A stretch of 64,000 nt of DNA from an uncultured Christensenella sp. (GTDB lineage Bacteria; Bacillota; Clostridia; Christensenellales; UBA1242), in assembly GCA_905195085.1 (NCBI GenBank), contig CAJJUK010000001.1, positions 65,941 to 129,940 on the forward strand. The letters are read 5' to 3'. A program made the position numbers and the translations under genes. The notes under the pieces are model-generated. The model was not told the origin of the DNA. It worked only from the letters and a program-made list of their open reading frames with translations, and ran no database searches. Below are positions 1 to 8,077 of the stretch, in pieces (positions within the stretch are counted from its first letter, which is position 1; the number at the start of each line of letters is the position of its first letter).

Positions 1-680
1 TGGGAAGTTTTGTTACTGGAGCAAATAAAAAAGACTTCCACTTGAAAAATGTAAGCATTTCAAGAGATGTCAAAGTTGACAAATTTGTGAATATCTCTCT
101 GGTTAGAGAAGGTGATTTGTGCCCAGTTTGTCATAAGCCTTTGCATTTAAGCCGTGGTATTGAAATTGGCAACATTTTCCAACTCGGAACAAAATACACA
201 AAACCTATGGGAATGAAAATAACAATGCCAGACGGAACCGTGAAAGAACCTATCATGGGCTGTTACGGAATTGGTGTTGGAAGATGTCTTGCAAGCATTA
301 TCGAAGAAAAAGCAGATGATAAGGGACTTATTTGGCCAATGACAATTGCACCTTGGCAAGTTCATTTCTGCCCAATCAGATTGGATAACGAAAATGTCAG
401 TGCGGTTGCAGACGAACTCTACAAAAAGATGGAAAATGCAGGCATTGAAGTTTTGTTTGATGACAGGAATATTTCTGCAGGAATCAAACTTACTGACAGC
501 GAACTTATGGGTATGCCAATTAGGGTTGTTATAAGTCCAAAAACACTGGCAAACGGAACAGCAGAAGTCACAGTCAGAGGAGAAGAAGGCGAACCTCTGT
601 TTATCCCAATAGCAGACTTAATTCCAGAACTTAAAGTCATGATTCAAGATGAGATTGATGAAATTGAGAAATCTTTATAA
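1..680 (+). CDS. proS: Prolyl-tRNA synthetase, C-terminal part (5' end outside window)
   Basis: Charges tRNA-Pro with proline in the cytoplasm. The frame is open from base 3 with no stop upstream, so the gene begins before the window and only the last 225 residues are seen. Visible are the end of the bacterial-type insertion domain (CPVC followed by RGIEIGNIFQLG), class II motif 3 (GCYGIGVGR) and the anticodon-binding domain starting at APWQVHFCPI with the DDRN segment. The TTG at 42 is internal, not a start: residues before it (GSFVTGANKKDFH) match the family. An SD for the next gene overlaps the stop. Certain by family similarity. Confidence 0.95.
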   Translation, partial: GSFVTGANKKDFHLKNVSISRDVKVDKFVNISLVREGDLCPVCHKPLHLSRGIEIGNIFQLGTKYTKPMGMKITMPDGTVKEPIMGCYGIGVGRCLASIIEEKADDKGLIWPMTIAPWQVHFCPIRLDNENVSAVADELYKKMENAGIEVLFDDRNISAGIKLTDSELMGMPIRVVISPKTLANGTAEVTVRGEEGEPLFIPIADLIPELKVMIQDEIDEIEKSL

Positions 681-692
681 AGGAGTTTGATA

Positions 693-1226
693 ATGGTTAA
701 AATCAAAACTAAATTGGACGAAAATGCAACCAAAGAAATCACAAATTTCCAAATGAAAAAAATTTGGTGGCTATATTTGTTGTTTTCACTGATATTCATT
801 TTGTTGGGTGCGCTTACGATAATCGAAGACCCAGGAATGATTGCAACTGCGGTTGTGTTTATTGTCATTGGAGTTTTGTTTACACCATTATGCATATTGC
901 TGACTAAGGGAATTTCAAAAAGTAATAACAATTTATCCCCATTGCTTAAAGATGAAATTGTTGAGACTTACAGATTTGATGATAACAAGTTCACAATTGA
1001 GCAAACCAAGGGTGACACTTTTAAATCTTTCACAGAAAGTGAATATTCATACATCCACATGGTCAGAGAAACTGACAAATATTGGCTTCTTTATATTTCA
1101 ACATCTCAAGTTCATCTTCTTCCAAAAGACAAAATCACAGAAGGTTCAGTTGGGGAATTAAATGATATTTTCAAACAAAAACTTAAGAATAAATTTTTTG
1201 CATATAATAAGAAAGAAAAAAAATAA
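693..1226 (+). CDS. YcxB-like membrane protein
   Basis: 177-residue protein of unknown function. After a short charged N-terminus come two hydrophobic segments (about residues 25-43 and 51-70), then a soluble domain of about 100 residues with alternating beta-type pattern ending in a basic tail, the layout of the YcxB-like family. I start it at ATG 693 because AAAGGAG at 679-685 is correctly spaced for it; the TTG at 687 is too close to the SD. It follows proS by 12 nt and is probably co-transcribed with it. Family assignment is by pattern only; function is not known. Confidence 0.7.
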   Translation: MVKIKTKLDENATKEITNFQMKKIWWLYLLFSLIFILLGALTIIEDPGMIATAVVFIVIGVLFTPLCILLTKGISKSNNNLSPLLKDEIVETYRFDDNKFTIEQTKGDTFKSFTESEYSYIHMVRETDKYWLLYISTSQVHLLPKDKITEGSVGELNDIFKQKLKNKFFAYNKKEKK

Positions 1227-1233
1227 TAAAAAA

Positions 1234-1262
1234 TTGAAAAATGTTTAACAAAATAATATAAG
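1234..1262 (+). promoter_or_regulatory. Promoter of the SDR gene
   Basis: TTGAAA at 1234-1239, 17-nt spacer, TATAAG at 1257-1262; predicted start near 1269, giving a leader of about 20 nt that carries the AGAGG SD at 1276-1280. Confidence 0.6.
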
Positions 1263-1288
1263 GAATCTATATAAAAGAGGTGAATTAT

Positions 1289-2317
1289 ATGGAAAAAGAA
1301 AAGTATATAATCACAGGAGCAACAGGTCACATTGGAAATGTTCTGGCAAGAAAACTTTGCAAGCAGAATAAAGATGTAACTGCATTTGTTTTGCCAAATG
1401 AAGATTTGACACCAATTAAAAATTTGAATTTGAAAATTGTTTATGGTGACGTCACTGACAGAGAAGCGGTTTTCAAATTGATTGAAAAAAATTCCATTGT
1501 GATGCATTTGGCTGGAATCATTGATATAGGAACAATGCAAGAAGAAATCATTAGAAAAGTCAATGTGGAAGGGACAAAAAATGTCGTTGATGCTTGTGTT
1601 GAAAATCAAGCAAAAAAATTGATATATCTCAGCACCGTTCACATCATCGACCCACAAAATGAAGGAGATATTCTTGTTGAACCAACTGTCTTTGACAAAA
1701 ATAAGGTTGTGGGGAATTATGCAAAAACAAAATTGGAAGCAACAAAATACATCTTTGATGCTTGCAAAGAAAAAGGGCTGAAAGCATCTGTTTTGTATCC
1801 TTCCGGTGTTTTGGGACCTTATGATTACAAAATTTCCGAACTTGGCCAAGTCATTTTGGATTATATGAATCACAAACTTATTGCCTATGTCAAAGGCGGA
1901 TATAACTTTGTCGATGTCAGAGATGTCGTTGATGCTGCAGTGAATGCAGTAACTATGGGGCGTGACGGTGAAGGTTATATTGTCAGTGGTCGTGCTGTTG
2001 ACTTGAAAGAACTTCTAAGCATAATCAACAAGAAACTAGGGCGCAAAAGACTTCCTCCAAAGATTGCATTGTGGTTTGTGAGAATGTTTGCAGGGTTAAG
2101 CAATTTGTATTACAAAATGAGAAAAAAGAAACCTGTCTTTTCAAAATATTCACTCTATACTTTGAATGTAAATCACAATTTCAGCAATGAAAAAGCAAAG
2201 AAAGAACTCAAGTTCAAACCAAGAGATGTTGTTGAAAGTGTGAATGATTCAGTTGATTGGTTCATCAAGAATAAGCCAGAACTTGTCAACTTCAAAAAAC
2301 TCAACATAGACAAATAA
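1289..2317 (+). CDS. NAD(P)-dependent epimerase/dehydratase (extended SDR)
   Basis: 342-residue Rossmann-fold oxidoreductase. The nucleotide-binding glycine motif GATGHIG lies at residues 10-16; STV near 115 and the YAKTK motif (Tyr144, Lys148) supply the SDR catalytic residues. The C-terminal part carries the substrate domain (FVDVRDVVDA). Best resemblance is to the dihydroflavonol-reductase / 3-beta-hydroxysteroid-dehydrogenase-like branch; the substrate cannot be told from sequence. Start chosen at ATG 1289, 8 nt after AGAGG; the GTG at 1280 lies inside the SD. It has its own promoter and stands alone between proS and the next membrane protein. Confidence 0.85.
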   Translation: MEKEKYIITGATGHIGNVLARKLCKQNKDVTAFVLPNEDLTPIKNLNLKIVYGDVTDREAVFKLIEKNSIVMHLAGIIDIGTMQEEIIRKVNVEGTKNVVDACVENQAKKLIYLSTVHIIDPQNEGDILVEPTVFDKNKVVGNYAKTKLEATKYIFDACKEKGLKASVLYPSGVLGPYDYKISELGQVILDYMNHKLIAYVKGGYNFVDVRDVVDAAVNAVTMGRDGEGYIVSGRAVDLKELLSIINKKLGRKRLPPKIALWFVRMFAGLSNLYYKMRKKKPVFSKYSLYTLNVNHNFSNEKAKKELKFKPRDVVESVNDSVDWFIKNKPELVNFKKLNIDK

Positions 2318-2354
2318 ATTTTCACTGTTTGTCCTAAACAAAAGCAATTCAAAA

Positions 2355-2360
2355 TATAAT
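2355..2360 (+). promoter_or_regulatory. -10 box immediately before a start codon
   Basis: Perfect TATAAT at 2355-2360, only 5 nt before ATG 2366, and no SD in between. No convincing -35 at 16-18 nt spacing (TTGTCC at 2329 is 20 nt away), so this is a weaker leaderless candidate. Confidence 0.4.
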
Positions 2361-2365
2361 AAAAT

Positions 2366-2995
2366 ATGAAGAAAAACAATCTAAGGTGGGCATTTAAGAC
2401 ACTTATTCTCTCCATATTTCTATCTATTGTGTTCAGTGTTGTGTCACAAAGCCTTTTTCCAAATCTATCAATTTTTCTTTCACTTTTTATCATTGCGTTT
2501 TTCATTGTTGTCAGTGTAATTTTTGACATGATAAGCGTCGCAGTGACATCAATCAAGATTGAACAGATTGAAAAATATTCCAAACAAAAGGGCTATCAAA
2601 CGGCAATTAAGCTTTGTCAAAACACAGAAAAGGTTTCTTCATTTTGCGGAGATGTTGTGGGTGACATTTGCGGAATCTTGAGTGGTGCAGGGGGTGTCAG
2701 TCTTGTTCTTAATATGCATCTGCAAGATGAAACAATTTATTTCATTGTGACTTGTGTTGTCAGTGCATTGATTGCAGGATTGACAATTTTCGGGAAAGCA
2801 GTCATGAAAGGATATTCTGTTGATAAGTGTGAAAATGTCGTCATGAAAACAGCAAGCATAATGGAAACATCTCCGCTGGCATTGATAAAAGGGATTAAGT
2901 TCAGAAAAAATAAAGTTGGAAATAAAAACAAGAGTAATGATTTTGATGATAAAAGCAAAAAATCAGAAAATGCTGAAAAAATTTTGAAAAAATGA
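2366..2995 (+). CDS. DUF21/CorB-like membrane protein without CBS domains
   Basis: 209 residues with four hydrophobic stretches (about 11-31, 33-60, 97-117 and 124-142) and a Lys/Asn-rich C-terminal tail. The segment FDMISVAVTSI...AIKLCQN...VVGDICGILSG resembles the transmembrane (DUF21) part of CorB/CNNM-type metal transporters, but the CBS pair and CorC domain are missing. Function is therefore uncertain; membrane location is clear. There is no SD before ATG 2366; a TATAAT box lies 5 nt upstream. The stop codon lies next to the -35 of the infC promoter. Confidence 0.6.
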   Translation: MKKNNLRWAFKTLILSIFLSIVFSVVSQSLFPNLSIFLSLFIIAFFIVVSVIFDMISVAVTSIKIEQIEKYSKQKGYQTAIKLCQNTEKVSSFCGDVVGDICGILSGAGGVSLVLNMHLQDETIYFIVTCVVSALIAGLTIFGKAVMKGYSVDKCENVVMKTASIMETSPLALIKGIKFRKNKVGNKNKSNDFDDKSKKSENAEKILKK

Positions 2996-3024
2996 TTGAC
3001 ATAAAAATTTCATTGTGATATTAT
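2996..3024 (+). promoter_or_regulatory. Promoter of infC-rpmI-rplT
   Basis: Consensus TTGACA at 2996-3001, 17-nt spacer, TATTAT at 3019-3024. The -35 overlaps the stop region of the preceding gene. Predicted start near 3031, leaving a leader of about 155 nt. Confidence 0.8.
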
Positions 3025-3030
3025 ATTGCA

Positions 3031-3185
3031 GTAAGAAAGCAGAAGTTCTCCTTCTCACCCATCGAATTTCGTTTTGATGTGGTCAAAAATTTGAATATCT
3101 TTATTGATGATAATTTTTGATTTGTGTGATTTTTGGTAGAACTTTGCGTCCTACCAAATTTTTTATTAAAAAGGAGATTACGACA
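3031..3185 (+). ncRNA. infC leader with intrinsic attenuator (L20-leader-like)
   Basis: Untranslated leader of the infC operon. Near its end the stem TTTGGTAG (3132-3139) pairs with CTACCAAA (3151-3158) and is followed by six T (3159-3164): a complete intrinsic terminator ending only 6 nt before the infC SD AAGGAG (3171-3176). In Bacillus the same operon is controlled by L20-dependent premature termination in the leader, so this is the expected attenuator. The upstream half (3031-3130) was not folded; assignment to the Rfam L20 leader is inference. Confidence 0.7.
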
Positions 3186-3698
3186 ATTTTTAAGGAATTA
3201 TTGATCAATGATCAAATCACTTCAAAAGAAGTTAGATTGATTGGAGAAGAAGGAGAGCAACTTGGGGTTCTCTCAAAATCAGAAGCACAAAACATTGCTG
3301 ACAAGCAAGGGTTGGATTTGGTGCTTATGTCGCCAAACGCAAATCCACCAGTTTGCAAACTTATGGACTATGGCAAATATAAGTTTGACACAGTCAAGAA
3401 AGAAAAGGAAATTCGCAAAAATCAAAAAATAAGTGAAGTTAAAGAAATTCAACTTTCAATGAGAATTGATGAATATCACATCAGTTTCAAACTTAAAAAT
3501 GCTCAGAAGATCTTGCAAGACGGGGACAAAGTCAAAGTGTCATTGCGCATGAGAGGAAGAGAACAAGCATATTCACAAAATGCTGTTGAGATTGTGAAGA
3601 AGTTTGTCCAAGATTTGTCAGAATATGGTTCAATTGACAAAGAGCCTGTAATTATGGGCAGAAATGTCTTTGTCGTAATCAACCCTAAAAAAAGCTAA
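3186..3698 (+). CDS. infC: Translation initiation factor IF-3, ATT start codon
   Basis: 170-residue IF-3, both domains present: N-domain (LLINDQI...VRLI, LMDYGKYKF) and C-domain (EIQLSMRIDEYHI, VKVSLRMRGREQ). It binds the 30S subunit and checks start-codon pairing. No ATG, GTG or TTG is correctly placed; instead ATT at 3186 lies 9 nt after AAGGAG and begins exactly at the family's N-terminus (IFKELLIND). AUU starts are well known for infC and allow IF-3 to repress its own translation. First gene of infC-rpmI-rplT. An upstream in-frame extension to 3117 would run through the attenuator and is rejected. Confidence 0.93.
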   Translation: MFKELLINDQITSKEVRLIGEEGEQLGVLSKSEAQNIADKQGLDLVLMSPNANPPVCKLMDYGKYKFDTVKKEKEIRKNQKISEVKEIQLSMRIDEYHISFKLKNAQKILQDGDKVKVSLRMRGREQAYSQNAVEIVKKFVQDLSEYGSIDKEPVIMGRNVFVVINPKKS

Positions 3699-3718
3699 AA
3701 TAAAAGGAGAAAAGGAAA

Positions 3719-3913
3719 ATGCCTAAAATGAAAACACACAGTGGTGCAAAGAAAAGATTTTCACTCACTGCAACAGGAAAAGTTAAGTATGCAAGACCAA
3801 ACAAAGGTCACTTCTTGACAAACAAAAACAAAAATCGTAAAAGAAAACTCAGAAAAGGGTCTTATATTGCTGGAAAGAATGCAAGCAACATCAAGACATT
3901 GCTCTGCAAGTAA
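3719..3913 (+). CDS. rpmI: Ribosomal protein L35
   Basis: 64-residue, very basic 50S protein with the family start MPKMKTHSGAKKRF and the KGHFLTNK segment. Preceded by AAAGGAG. Located 20 nt after infC and 13 nt before rplT, the usual order, so regulated with them by the leader attenuator. Confidence 0.97.
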   Translation: MPKMKTHSGAKKRFSLTATGKVKYARPNKGHFLTNKNKNRKRKLRKGSYIAGKNASNIKTLLCK

Positions 3914-3926
3914 TTAGGAGGGGAAA

Positions 3927-4274
3927 ATGAGAATTAAAAGAGGAGTAAACGCAGTTAAGAAGCGTAGAAAAATTTTAAAACAAGCAAAAGGTTACTTTGG
4001 AGCAAAGAGTAAACTTTACAGAACAGCAAGAGAACAAGTTATGAAGAGCGGACAATATGCTTATATTGGACGTAAACAAAAGAAGAGAGATTTCCGTGCT
4101 CTTTGGATCACAAGAATCAATGCTGCTTGCAGATTGAATGACATTTCATACAGCAGATTCATTAACGGACTCAAGAAAGCAAATGTGACTCTTAACAGAA
4201 AAGTTCTTGCTGATATGGCTGTAAGAGAACCAGAAGCTTTTGCCAACCTTGTTGAAGTTGCTAAGAAGGCATAA
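3927..4274 (+). CDS. rplT: Ribosomal protein L20
   Basis: 115-residue 50S assembly protein, normal length, with family motifs [18 protein letters not shown] and [21 protein letters not shown] upstream. In Firmicutes L20 is also the repressor of this operon through the leader RNA. Last ribosomal gene; the methyltransferase follows after 4 nt. Confidence 0.97.
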   Translation: MRIKRGVNAVKKRRKILKQAKGYFGAKSKLYRTAREQVMKSGQYAYIGRKQKKRDFRALWITRINAACRLNDISYSRFINGLKKANVTLNRKVLADMAVREPEAFANLVEVAKKA

Positions 4275-4278
4275 CTTC

Positions 4279-5028
4279 ATGTTGAAGGCGACAAATAATT
4301 TCATATTGAACCTTAAAAAGCAAAAACGAGAAAATAAGTCTTTGCTTTTTTTGGATAATGTGAAAATAATCAAAGACGCATTAGAAGGTGGTTCAATCAA
4401 GCCGGAATGTGTTTTAACCAGCCTTGACAAACTTCCATTTGAGTGTGAAAGTTGTCAGGTTTATAAGGTTGATGAAAAAATAATTGAGCAGTTGGCAGAC
4501 ACAAAAACACCACAAAAAGTATTATGCATTGCATACCTCACACAAAATGTTGTGGAATTGCCTAAAACAAACTTTCTTGTTTTGGACGGACTTCAAGACC
4601 CAGGAAATGTTGGAACACTCATTCGCTCTGCTTTTGCCTGTGGATTTGAAACCATCTTTCTGGTGAATTCTGTTCGTAGAGAAAACAGCAAACTTATCAG
4701 AAGTTCTGTCGGTGCAGTGTTCAATTCAAAAGTCTATCAAATGTCAAGAGAAGAGTTTGTCACTTATGCAAAAAAAAACTCTTTCAAATTGATTATGTGT
4801 GATATGAATGGAGAAAACATATTTGACTTTGCTGAAAACAACTCAAGTGACAAACAACATCTTGGAGTTGTTGTTGGAAACGAGGGGCAGGGTGTAAGTG
4901 ACGAAATTGCTGCATTATGTTATAAGACTGTCATGATCCCAATGAAAAAGGGAATTGAAAGCCTTAATGCAGGAGTTTCCGGCTCAATCATTATGTATGA
5001 AATAAACAAAAATACTTTAAAGAACTAG
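4279..5028 (+). CDS. TrmH/SpoU-family RNA 2'-O-methyltransferase
   Basis: 249-residue SAM-dependent methyltransferase of the SPOUT class acting on rRNA or tRNA ribose. The three SpoU motifs are present: LDGLQDPGNVGTLIRSA (motif 1), VVVGNEGQGVS (motif 2) and IPMKKGIESLNAGVS (motif 3, knot). The N-terminal part is the usual substrate-binding domain. Start taken at ATG 4279 with AAGAAGG 9 nt upstream; ATG 4240 would overlap rplT by 35 nt. Genes of this kind often sit near rplT/pheST in Firmicutes. Exact target nucleotide unknown. Its stop codon shares CTAG with the convergent next gene. Confidence 0.88.
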   Translation: MLKATNNFILNLKKQKRENKSLLFLDNVKIIKDALEGGSIKPECVLTSLDKLPFECESCQVYKVDEKIIEQLADTKTPQKVLCIAYLTQNVVELPKTNFLVLDGLQDPGNVGTLIRSAFACGFETIFLVNSVRRENSKLIRSSVGAVFNSKVYQMSREEFVTYAKKNSFKLIMCDMNGENIFDFAENNSSDKQHLGVVVGNEGQGVSDEIAALCYKTVMIPMKKGIESLNAGVSGSIIMYEINKNTLKN

Positions 5029-5543
5029 TTATTTTTATAGACCTTTTCTTTTGCTGTATTTTCGAATTTTTCTAAACCAAGCATGGCATTAAACAAAAGG
5101 ATTCTAGAGTTATTTGTTTCAATGACCAAATTTTTAAATTTGTTTCTTTCAATTTTGGTTATATCTTTGTAATAAATAATTTTCTTTTTAAAGAAATGGA
5201 TATACACAAAAAATTCTTCAAAGTAATATACTTTCTTGTTTATTAAGAGAATTAAGAAATCTAAACAAATGCAAACTATAAGCAATGGAATTGAAACTGA
5301 ATAAAAATTAAAGCCTGAAGATTTAGAAATATCGTTTGAGAAGATGCAAAGCAACAATGATAATATGGTTATAATAATGCAACAAACCAACAGAAAAATG
5401 ATTATAGACTTTTGAAGACAAACTTTATTGTTTTTTTGATTGTCTGCTTCTTCTTTTCTGACCTTTTTTGCAAGCCTAGGTAAAAGAAAAGCCAAAATAA
5501 TTTCAATTAAAATAAAACTCAACAGTGTAAATAACAGTTCCAT
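5025..5543 (-). CDS. Membrane protein with C-terminal PH-like domain
   Basis: 172 residues: three membrane segments in the first 100 residues, then a short soluble domain (YYFEEFFVYIHFFKKKIIYYKDITKIE) patterned like a bacterial PH domain, often seen in membrane proteins of unknown role. I start at ATG 5543, not ATG 5558: the consensus promoter places its -10 box at 5550-5555, overlapping the upstream ATG region, so the transcript should begin at the A of ATG 5543. No SD precedes either ATG. Convergent with the methyltransferase; the two stop codons overlap in CTAG (5025-5028). No assigned function. Confidence 0.65.
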   Translation of the reverse strand: MELLFTLLSFILIEIILAFLLPRLAKKVRKEEADNQKNNKVCLQKSIIIFLLVCCIIITILSLLLCIFSNDISKSSGFNFYSVSIPLLIVCICLDFLILLINKKVYYFEEFFVYIHFFKKKIIYYKDITKIERNKFKNLVIETNNSRILLFNAMLGLEKFENTAKEKVYKNN

Positions 5544-5549
5544 AAATTT

Positions 5550-5578
5550 ATCATACATTTTTGGTCACAACTTGTCAA
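5550..5578 (-). promoter_or_regulatory. Leaderless promoter for the PH-like membrane protein
   Basis: On the minus strand TTGACA (5573-5578), 17-nt spacer, TATGAT (5550-5555), then 6 nt to ATG 5543. The predicted +1 is the A of the start codon. Confidence 0.7.
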
Positions 5579-5593
5579 CTTGACCGATTATAT

Positions 5594-5622
5594 TTGACAG
5601 AAATGTCAATTTTTATTATTAT
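5594..5622 (+). promoter_or_regulatory. Promoter of yebC
   Basis: TTGACA at 5594-5599, 17-nt spacer, TATTAT at 5617-5622. A normal leader with AAAGGAG at 5640-5646 follows, in contrast to the leaderless promoter facing the other way. Confidence 0.75.
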
Positions 5623-5655
5623 ATATAAGGAATTTAACAAAAGGAGATTACAAAA

Positions 5656-6384
5656 ATGTCAGGACATTCAAAATGGCACAACATACAAGCTAAAAAAGGT
5701 AAGACAGATGCCGCAAGAGGAAAGATTTTCACAAAAATCGGTAGAGAAATCGCAGTTTGCGTTAAAGCAGGCGGTCCTGACCCTAATGTAAACAGCAAAT
5801 TAAAGGATATAATCGCAAAGGCTAAACAAAACAATATGCCAAGTGATAACATTGAAAGATCAATCAAGAAGGCCTCAGGCGAACTTTCTGGAGTAAATTA
5901 CGAAGCAATCACTTATGAAGGCTACGGAGTTGGTGGTTCTGCTGTTATTGTTGAATGTTTAACAGACAACAAAAACAGAACTGCTGGAGATGTTCGTCAC
6001 GCTTTTGACAAACACGGTGGAAGCCTTGGCTCAACAAATTGCGTATCATATCTTTTCAAGAGAAAGGGAATTGTTGTTGTCACAGATTTCAGCGACATAG
6101 ACACTCTCATGCTTGATGCAATCGAAGAAGGTGCAGTCGATGTTGTTGAAGATGAAGATGCTGTGGAAATCATAACAGAACCTAACGAAGATGGAAAAAT
6201 GCGTGATGCTCTTGAAAAGAAGGGCTACAATGTCGTTTCATCTGAAACTGCACTTGTTCCAGATATGTATGTTGACTTGAGTGCAGACCAAGAAGCAAAG
6301 TTTCAAAGAATGATTGACGCTCTTGAAGATTTGGACGATGTTCAAGAAGTATATCACAACGTAAACCTTTCTGAAGAAGAATAG
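5656..6384 (+). CDS. YebC/PmpR-family regulator
   Basis: 242 residues, full family length, with signature start [23 protein letters not shown], plus [23 protein letters not shown] and the YEGYGVGG core. Family members bind DNA as regulators and some help ribosomes through proline stretches. SD AAAGGAG 9 nt upstream. A small membrane-protein gene follows 14 nt downstream. Confidence 0.95.
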   Translation: MSGHSKWHNIQAKKGKTDAARGKIFTKIGREIAVCVKAGGPDPNVNSKLKDIIAKAKQNNMPSDNIERSIKKASGELSGVNYEAITYEGYGVGGSAVIVECLTDNKNRTAGDVRHAFDKHGGSLGSTNCVSYLFKRKGIVVVTDFSDIDTLMLDAIEEGAVDVVEDEDAVEIITEPNEDGKMRDALEKKGYNVVSSETALVPDMYVDLSADQEAKFQRMIDALEDLDDVQEVYHNVNLSEEE

Positions 6385-6398
6385 AAACAGGCATTTAT

Positions 6399-6812
6399 AT
6401 GGATTTTATTATAGAATTCTTTGTTGAGTTTTTTGGATATATTTATCTAAATTTTGCGATGTCATTAGTTCCAGACAAAAAACTAAAAAAATGGCAGCTG
6501 TATCTTCTTAATGCAATCAGTCTAATCGTTTCTTTATATGTTTTAGCTTCACTTTGTTTTGGAATAACATTACTGATCGTTTCAAAAGACAATTCTCAAT
6601 TTAATACAGGTTTAGGATTAACAATTTCAGGTGGGTTGCTCTTGTTAATTCAAATCATTTTGTATGTTATAACCAAAAAGAGAGAAAAGAAATTAAAGAA
6701 GAAAAAGGCAATGGAGCGCAGATATAAAAAATTGCAGGAACAAAATGCAAAAAACGCTAACGAAATCATAATAGACCAAAATGATAACCAAAGTGACAAT
6801 AAGCAGGGGTGA
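6399..6812 (+). CDS. Small membrane protein, unknown
   Basis: 137 residues with an amphipathic N-terminus, two strong membrane segments (about 33-60 and 70-91) and a Lys/Glu/Asn-rich C-terminal cytoplasmic tail. No recognised domain. It follows yebC closely with only a weak SD, so translation may depend on coupling. Its stop codon lies inside the loop of the downstream terminator. Confidence 0.6.
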   Translation: MDFIIEFFVEFFGYIYLNFAMSLVPDKKLKKWQLYLLNAISLIVSLYVLASLCFGITLLIVSKDNSQFNTGLGLTISGGLLLLIQIILYVITKKREKKLKKKKAMERRYKKLQEQNAKNANEIIIDQNDNQSDNKQG

Positions 6813-6830
6813 CCTGCTTTTTCTTTTATT
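6801..6830 (+). terminator. Intrinsic terminator after yebC unit
   Basis: Stem AAGCAGG (6801-6807) / CCTGCTT (6813-6819), 5-nt loop containing the stop codon, then TTTTTCTTTT. Confidence 0.8.
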
Positions 6831-6860
6831 TCCTGGCTTGGATTTAGTACGCTTTTTCAT

Positions 6861-6889
6861 TTGACAAAATAAGCGTTTTTTATTAAAAT
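6861..6889 (+). promoter_or_regulatory. Leaderless promoter of the ruvC operon
   Basis: TTGACA at 6861-6866, exactly 17 nt, TAAAAT at 6884-6889, then 6 nt to ATG 6896. Predicted +1 coincides with the start codon; there is no SD. Confidence 0.75.
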
Positions 6890-6895
6890 TAACTT

Positions 6896-7387
6896 ATGAG
6901 AATTTTAGGAATTGACCCGGGCTATGGGATTGTTGGTTACGGAATTATTGACACAGACAGAGATAATGCTGTGGTGGATTATGGTGTGATTGAAACCCCA
7001 AAAGAAGAAACTTTTCCAGTTCGTCTTCAACGAATTGATGAGTCTTTGAGGGTCCTTTTTGAAACCTACAAGCCAGATGAAGTTGCGATTGAAGAATTGT
7101 TCTATTTCAAGAACCAAAAAACTGTCATTCAAGTGGCTCAAGCAAGAGGAGTTATTGTGCTTGCCAGTCAAAAGTATTGTGGCAGAACATTTGAATATAC
7201 ACCAATTCAAATCAAACAGGCTCTCACTGGCAATGGAAGAGCGGACAAACATCAGATGCAGTTTATGGTAAAGAATGTTCTGGGGCTTGCTTCAATTCCA
7301 AAACCAGATGACGCGGCAGATGCTTTGGCGGTTGCACTATGTCACAGTCAAATCAATCCTCGCTTGAATGTTAATATGATGCAATAA
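6896..7387 (+). CDS. ruvC: Holliday junction resolvase RuvC
   Basis: 163-residue RNase H-fold endonuclease that cuts Holliday junctions together with RuvAB. Acidic catalytic residues appear in GIDPGYGIVGYG (Asp7), VAIEELF and DDAADALA; GNGRADKHQM is the conserved DNA-contact helix. ATG 6896 is the only start agreeing with the family; it has no SD but a perfect promoter ends 6 nt upstream, so initiation is predicted to be leaderless. First gene of ruvC-ruvA-ruvB-queA-tgt. Confidence 0.96.
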   Translation: MRILGIDPGYGIVGYGIIDTDRDNAVVDYGVIETPKEETFPVRLQRIDESLRVLFETYKPDEVAIEELFYFKNQKTVIQVAQARGVIVLASQKYCGRTFEYTPIQIKQALTGNGRADKHQMQFMVKNVLGLASIPKPDDAADALAVALCHSQINPRLNVNMMQ

Positions 7388-7400
7388 TTAAGGAGAAAAT

Positions 7401-8000
7401 ATGATTTCATTTCTTGTTGGAACAATTGAAGAAAAAAGAGAAAATCTGTTGGTCATAGACGTCAATGGTGTTGGATATGAACTGACAATTTCAAACAACA
7501 CACTTGCAAGTTTGCCTATGGAAGGAGAGACAACCAAGGTTTTGACATATTTGCAAGTGAGTGAAAACACAGGGGTATGTCTATATGGCTTTGCGACCGA
7601 AGAAGAAAAAGCGATGTTTTTGCGACTTATCACGGTTTCCGGCGTTGGACCTAAAATGGCAATCACAATTTTGTCTGGCATGAAACTTTCAGATTTGGTT
7701 GTTGCAATTGTGAGTGAAGATTCCACTCTTCTTTCAAAAATAAAGGGACTGGGAAAGAAAACTGCAGAAAGAATTTGTTTGGAACTTAAAGATAAGATTT
7801 CAGCAACTTCATTCAACATCCAAGGTTCAGAGATGATTGACAACAATTACAGCGAAACTGCTTTGAATGATGCTGTTGACACATTAATCAACTTGGGTGT
7901 AAACAAAAATGAAGCATACAGACTTGCAAGAAGCAAAGCTACTGCAGACACAACTGCTGAAGAAATCATTCTGAAAGTTCTCAGAGAACTTGGTAGATAA
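7401..8000 (+). CDS. ruvA: Holliday junction branch migration protein RuvA
   Basis: 199 residues. N-terminal OB fold (MISFLVGTIEEK...GVGYELTIS), tandem helix-hairpin-helix motifs (TVSGVGPKMAITIL, IKGLGKKTAERICLEL) and the small C-terminal RuvB-binding domain (ALNDAVDTLINLGVNKNEA). Binds four-way junctions as a tetramer. SD AAGGAG, 13 nt after ruvC. Confidence 0.96.
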   Translation: MISFLVGTIEEKRENLLVIDVNGVGYELTISNNTLASLPMEGETTKVLTYLQVSENTGVCLYGFATEEEKAMFLRLITVSGVGPKMAITILSGMKLSDLVVAIVSEDSTLLSKIKGLGKKTAERICLELKDKISATSFNIQGSEMIDNNYSETALNDAVDTLINLGVNKNEAYRLARSKATADTTAEEIILKVLRELGR

Positions 8001-8010
8001 TTCATTTAAA

Positions 8011-8059
8011 CACAAAATATTGTGTGTTATGCAGATAATGGCGTTGAATAATACACAAC
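8011..8059. repeat. REP-like palindrome between ruvA and ruvB
   Basis: TTGTGTGTTATGCA (8020-8033) faces GAATAATACACAA (8046-8058), an interrupted inverted repeat of the intergenic family with core TTGCATAATAC. Preceded by CACAAAATATTGTG (8011-8024), itself nearly palindromic. Lies within the ruv operon. Confidence 0.5.
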
Positions 8060-8077
8060 AAAAAGGAAATGGGAAAT

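Noticed and set aside
1112..1873. Minus-strand open frame of 253 codons
   Set aside because: Overlaps the SDR gene and the YcxB-like gene in antisense; no SD and shadow composition.
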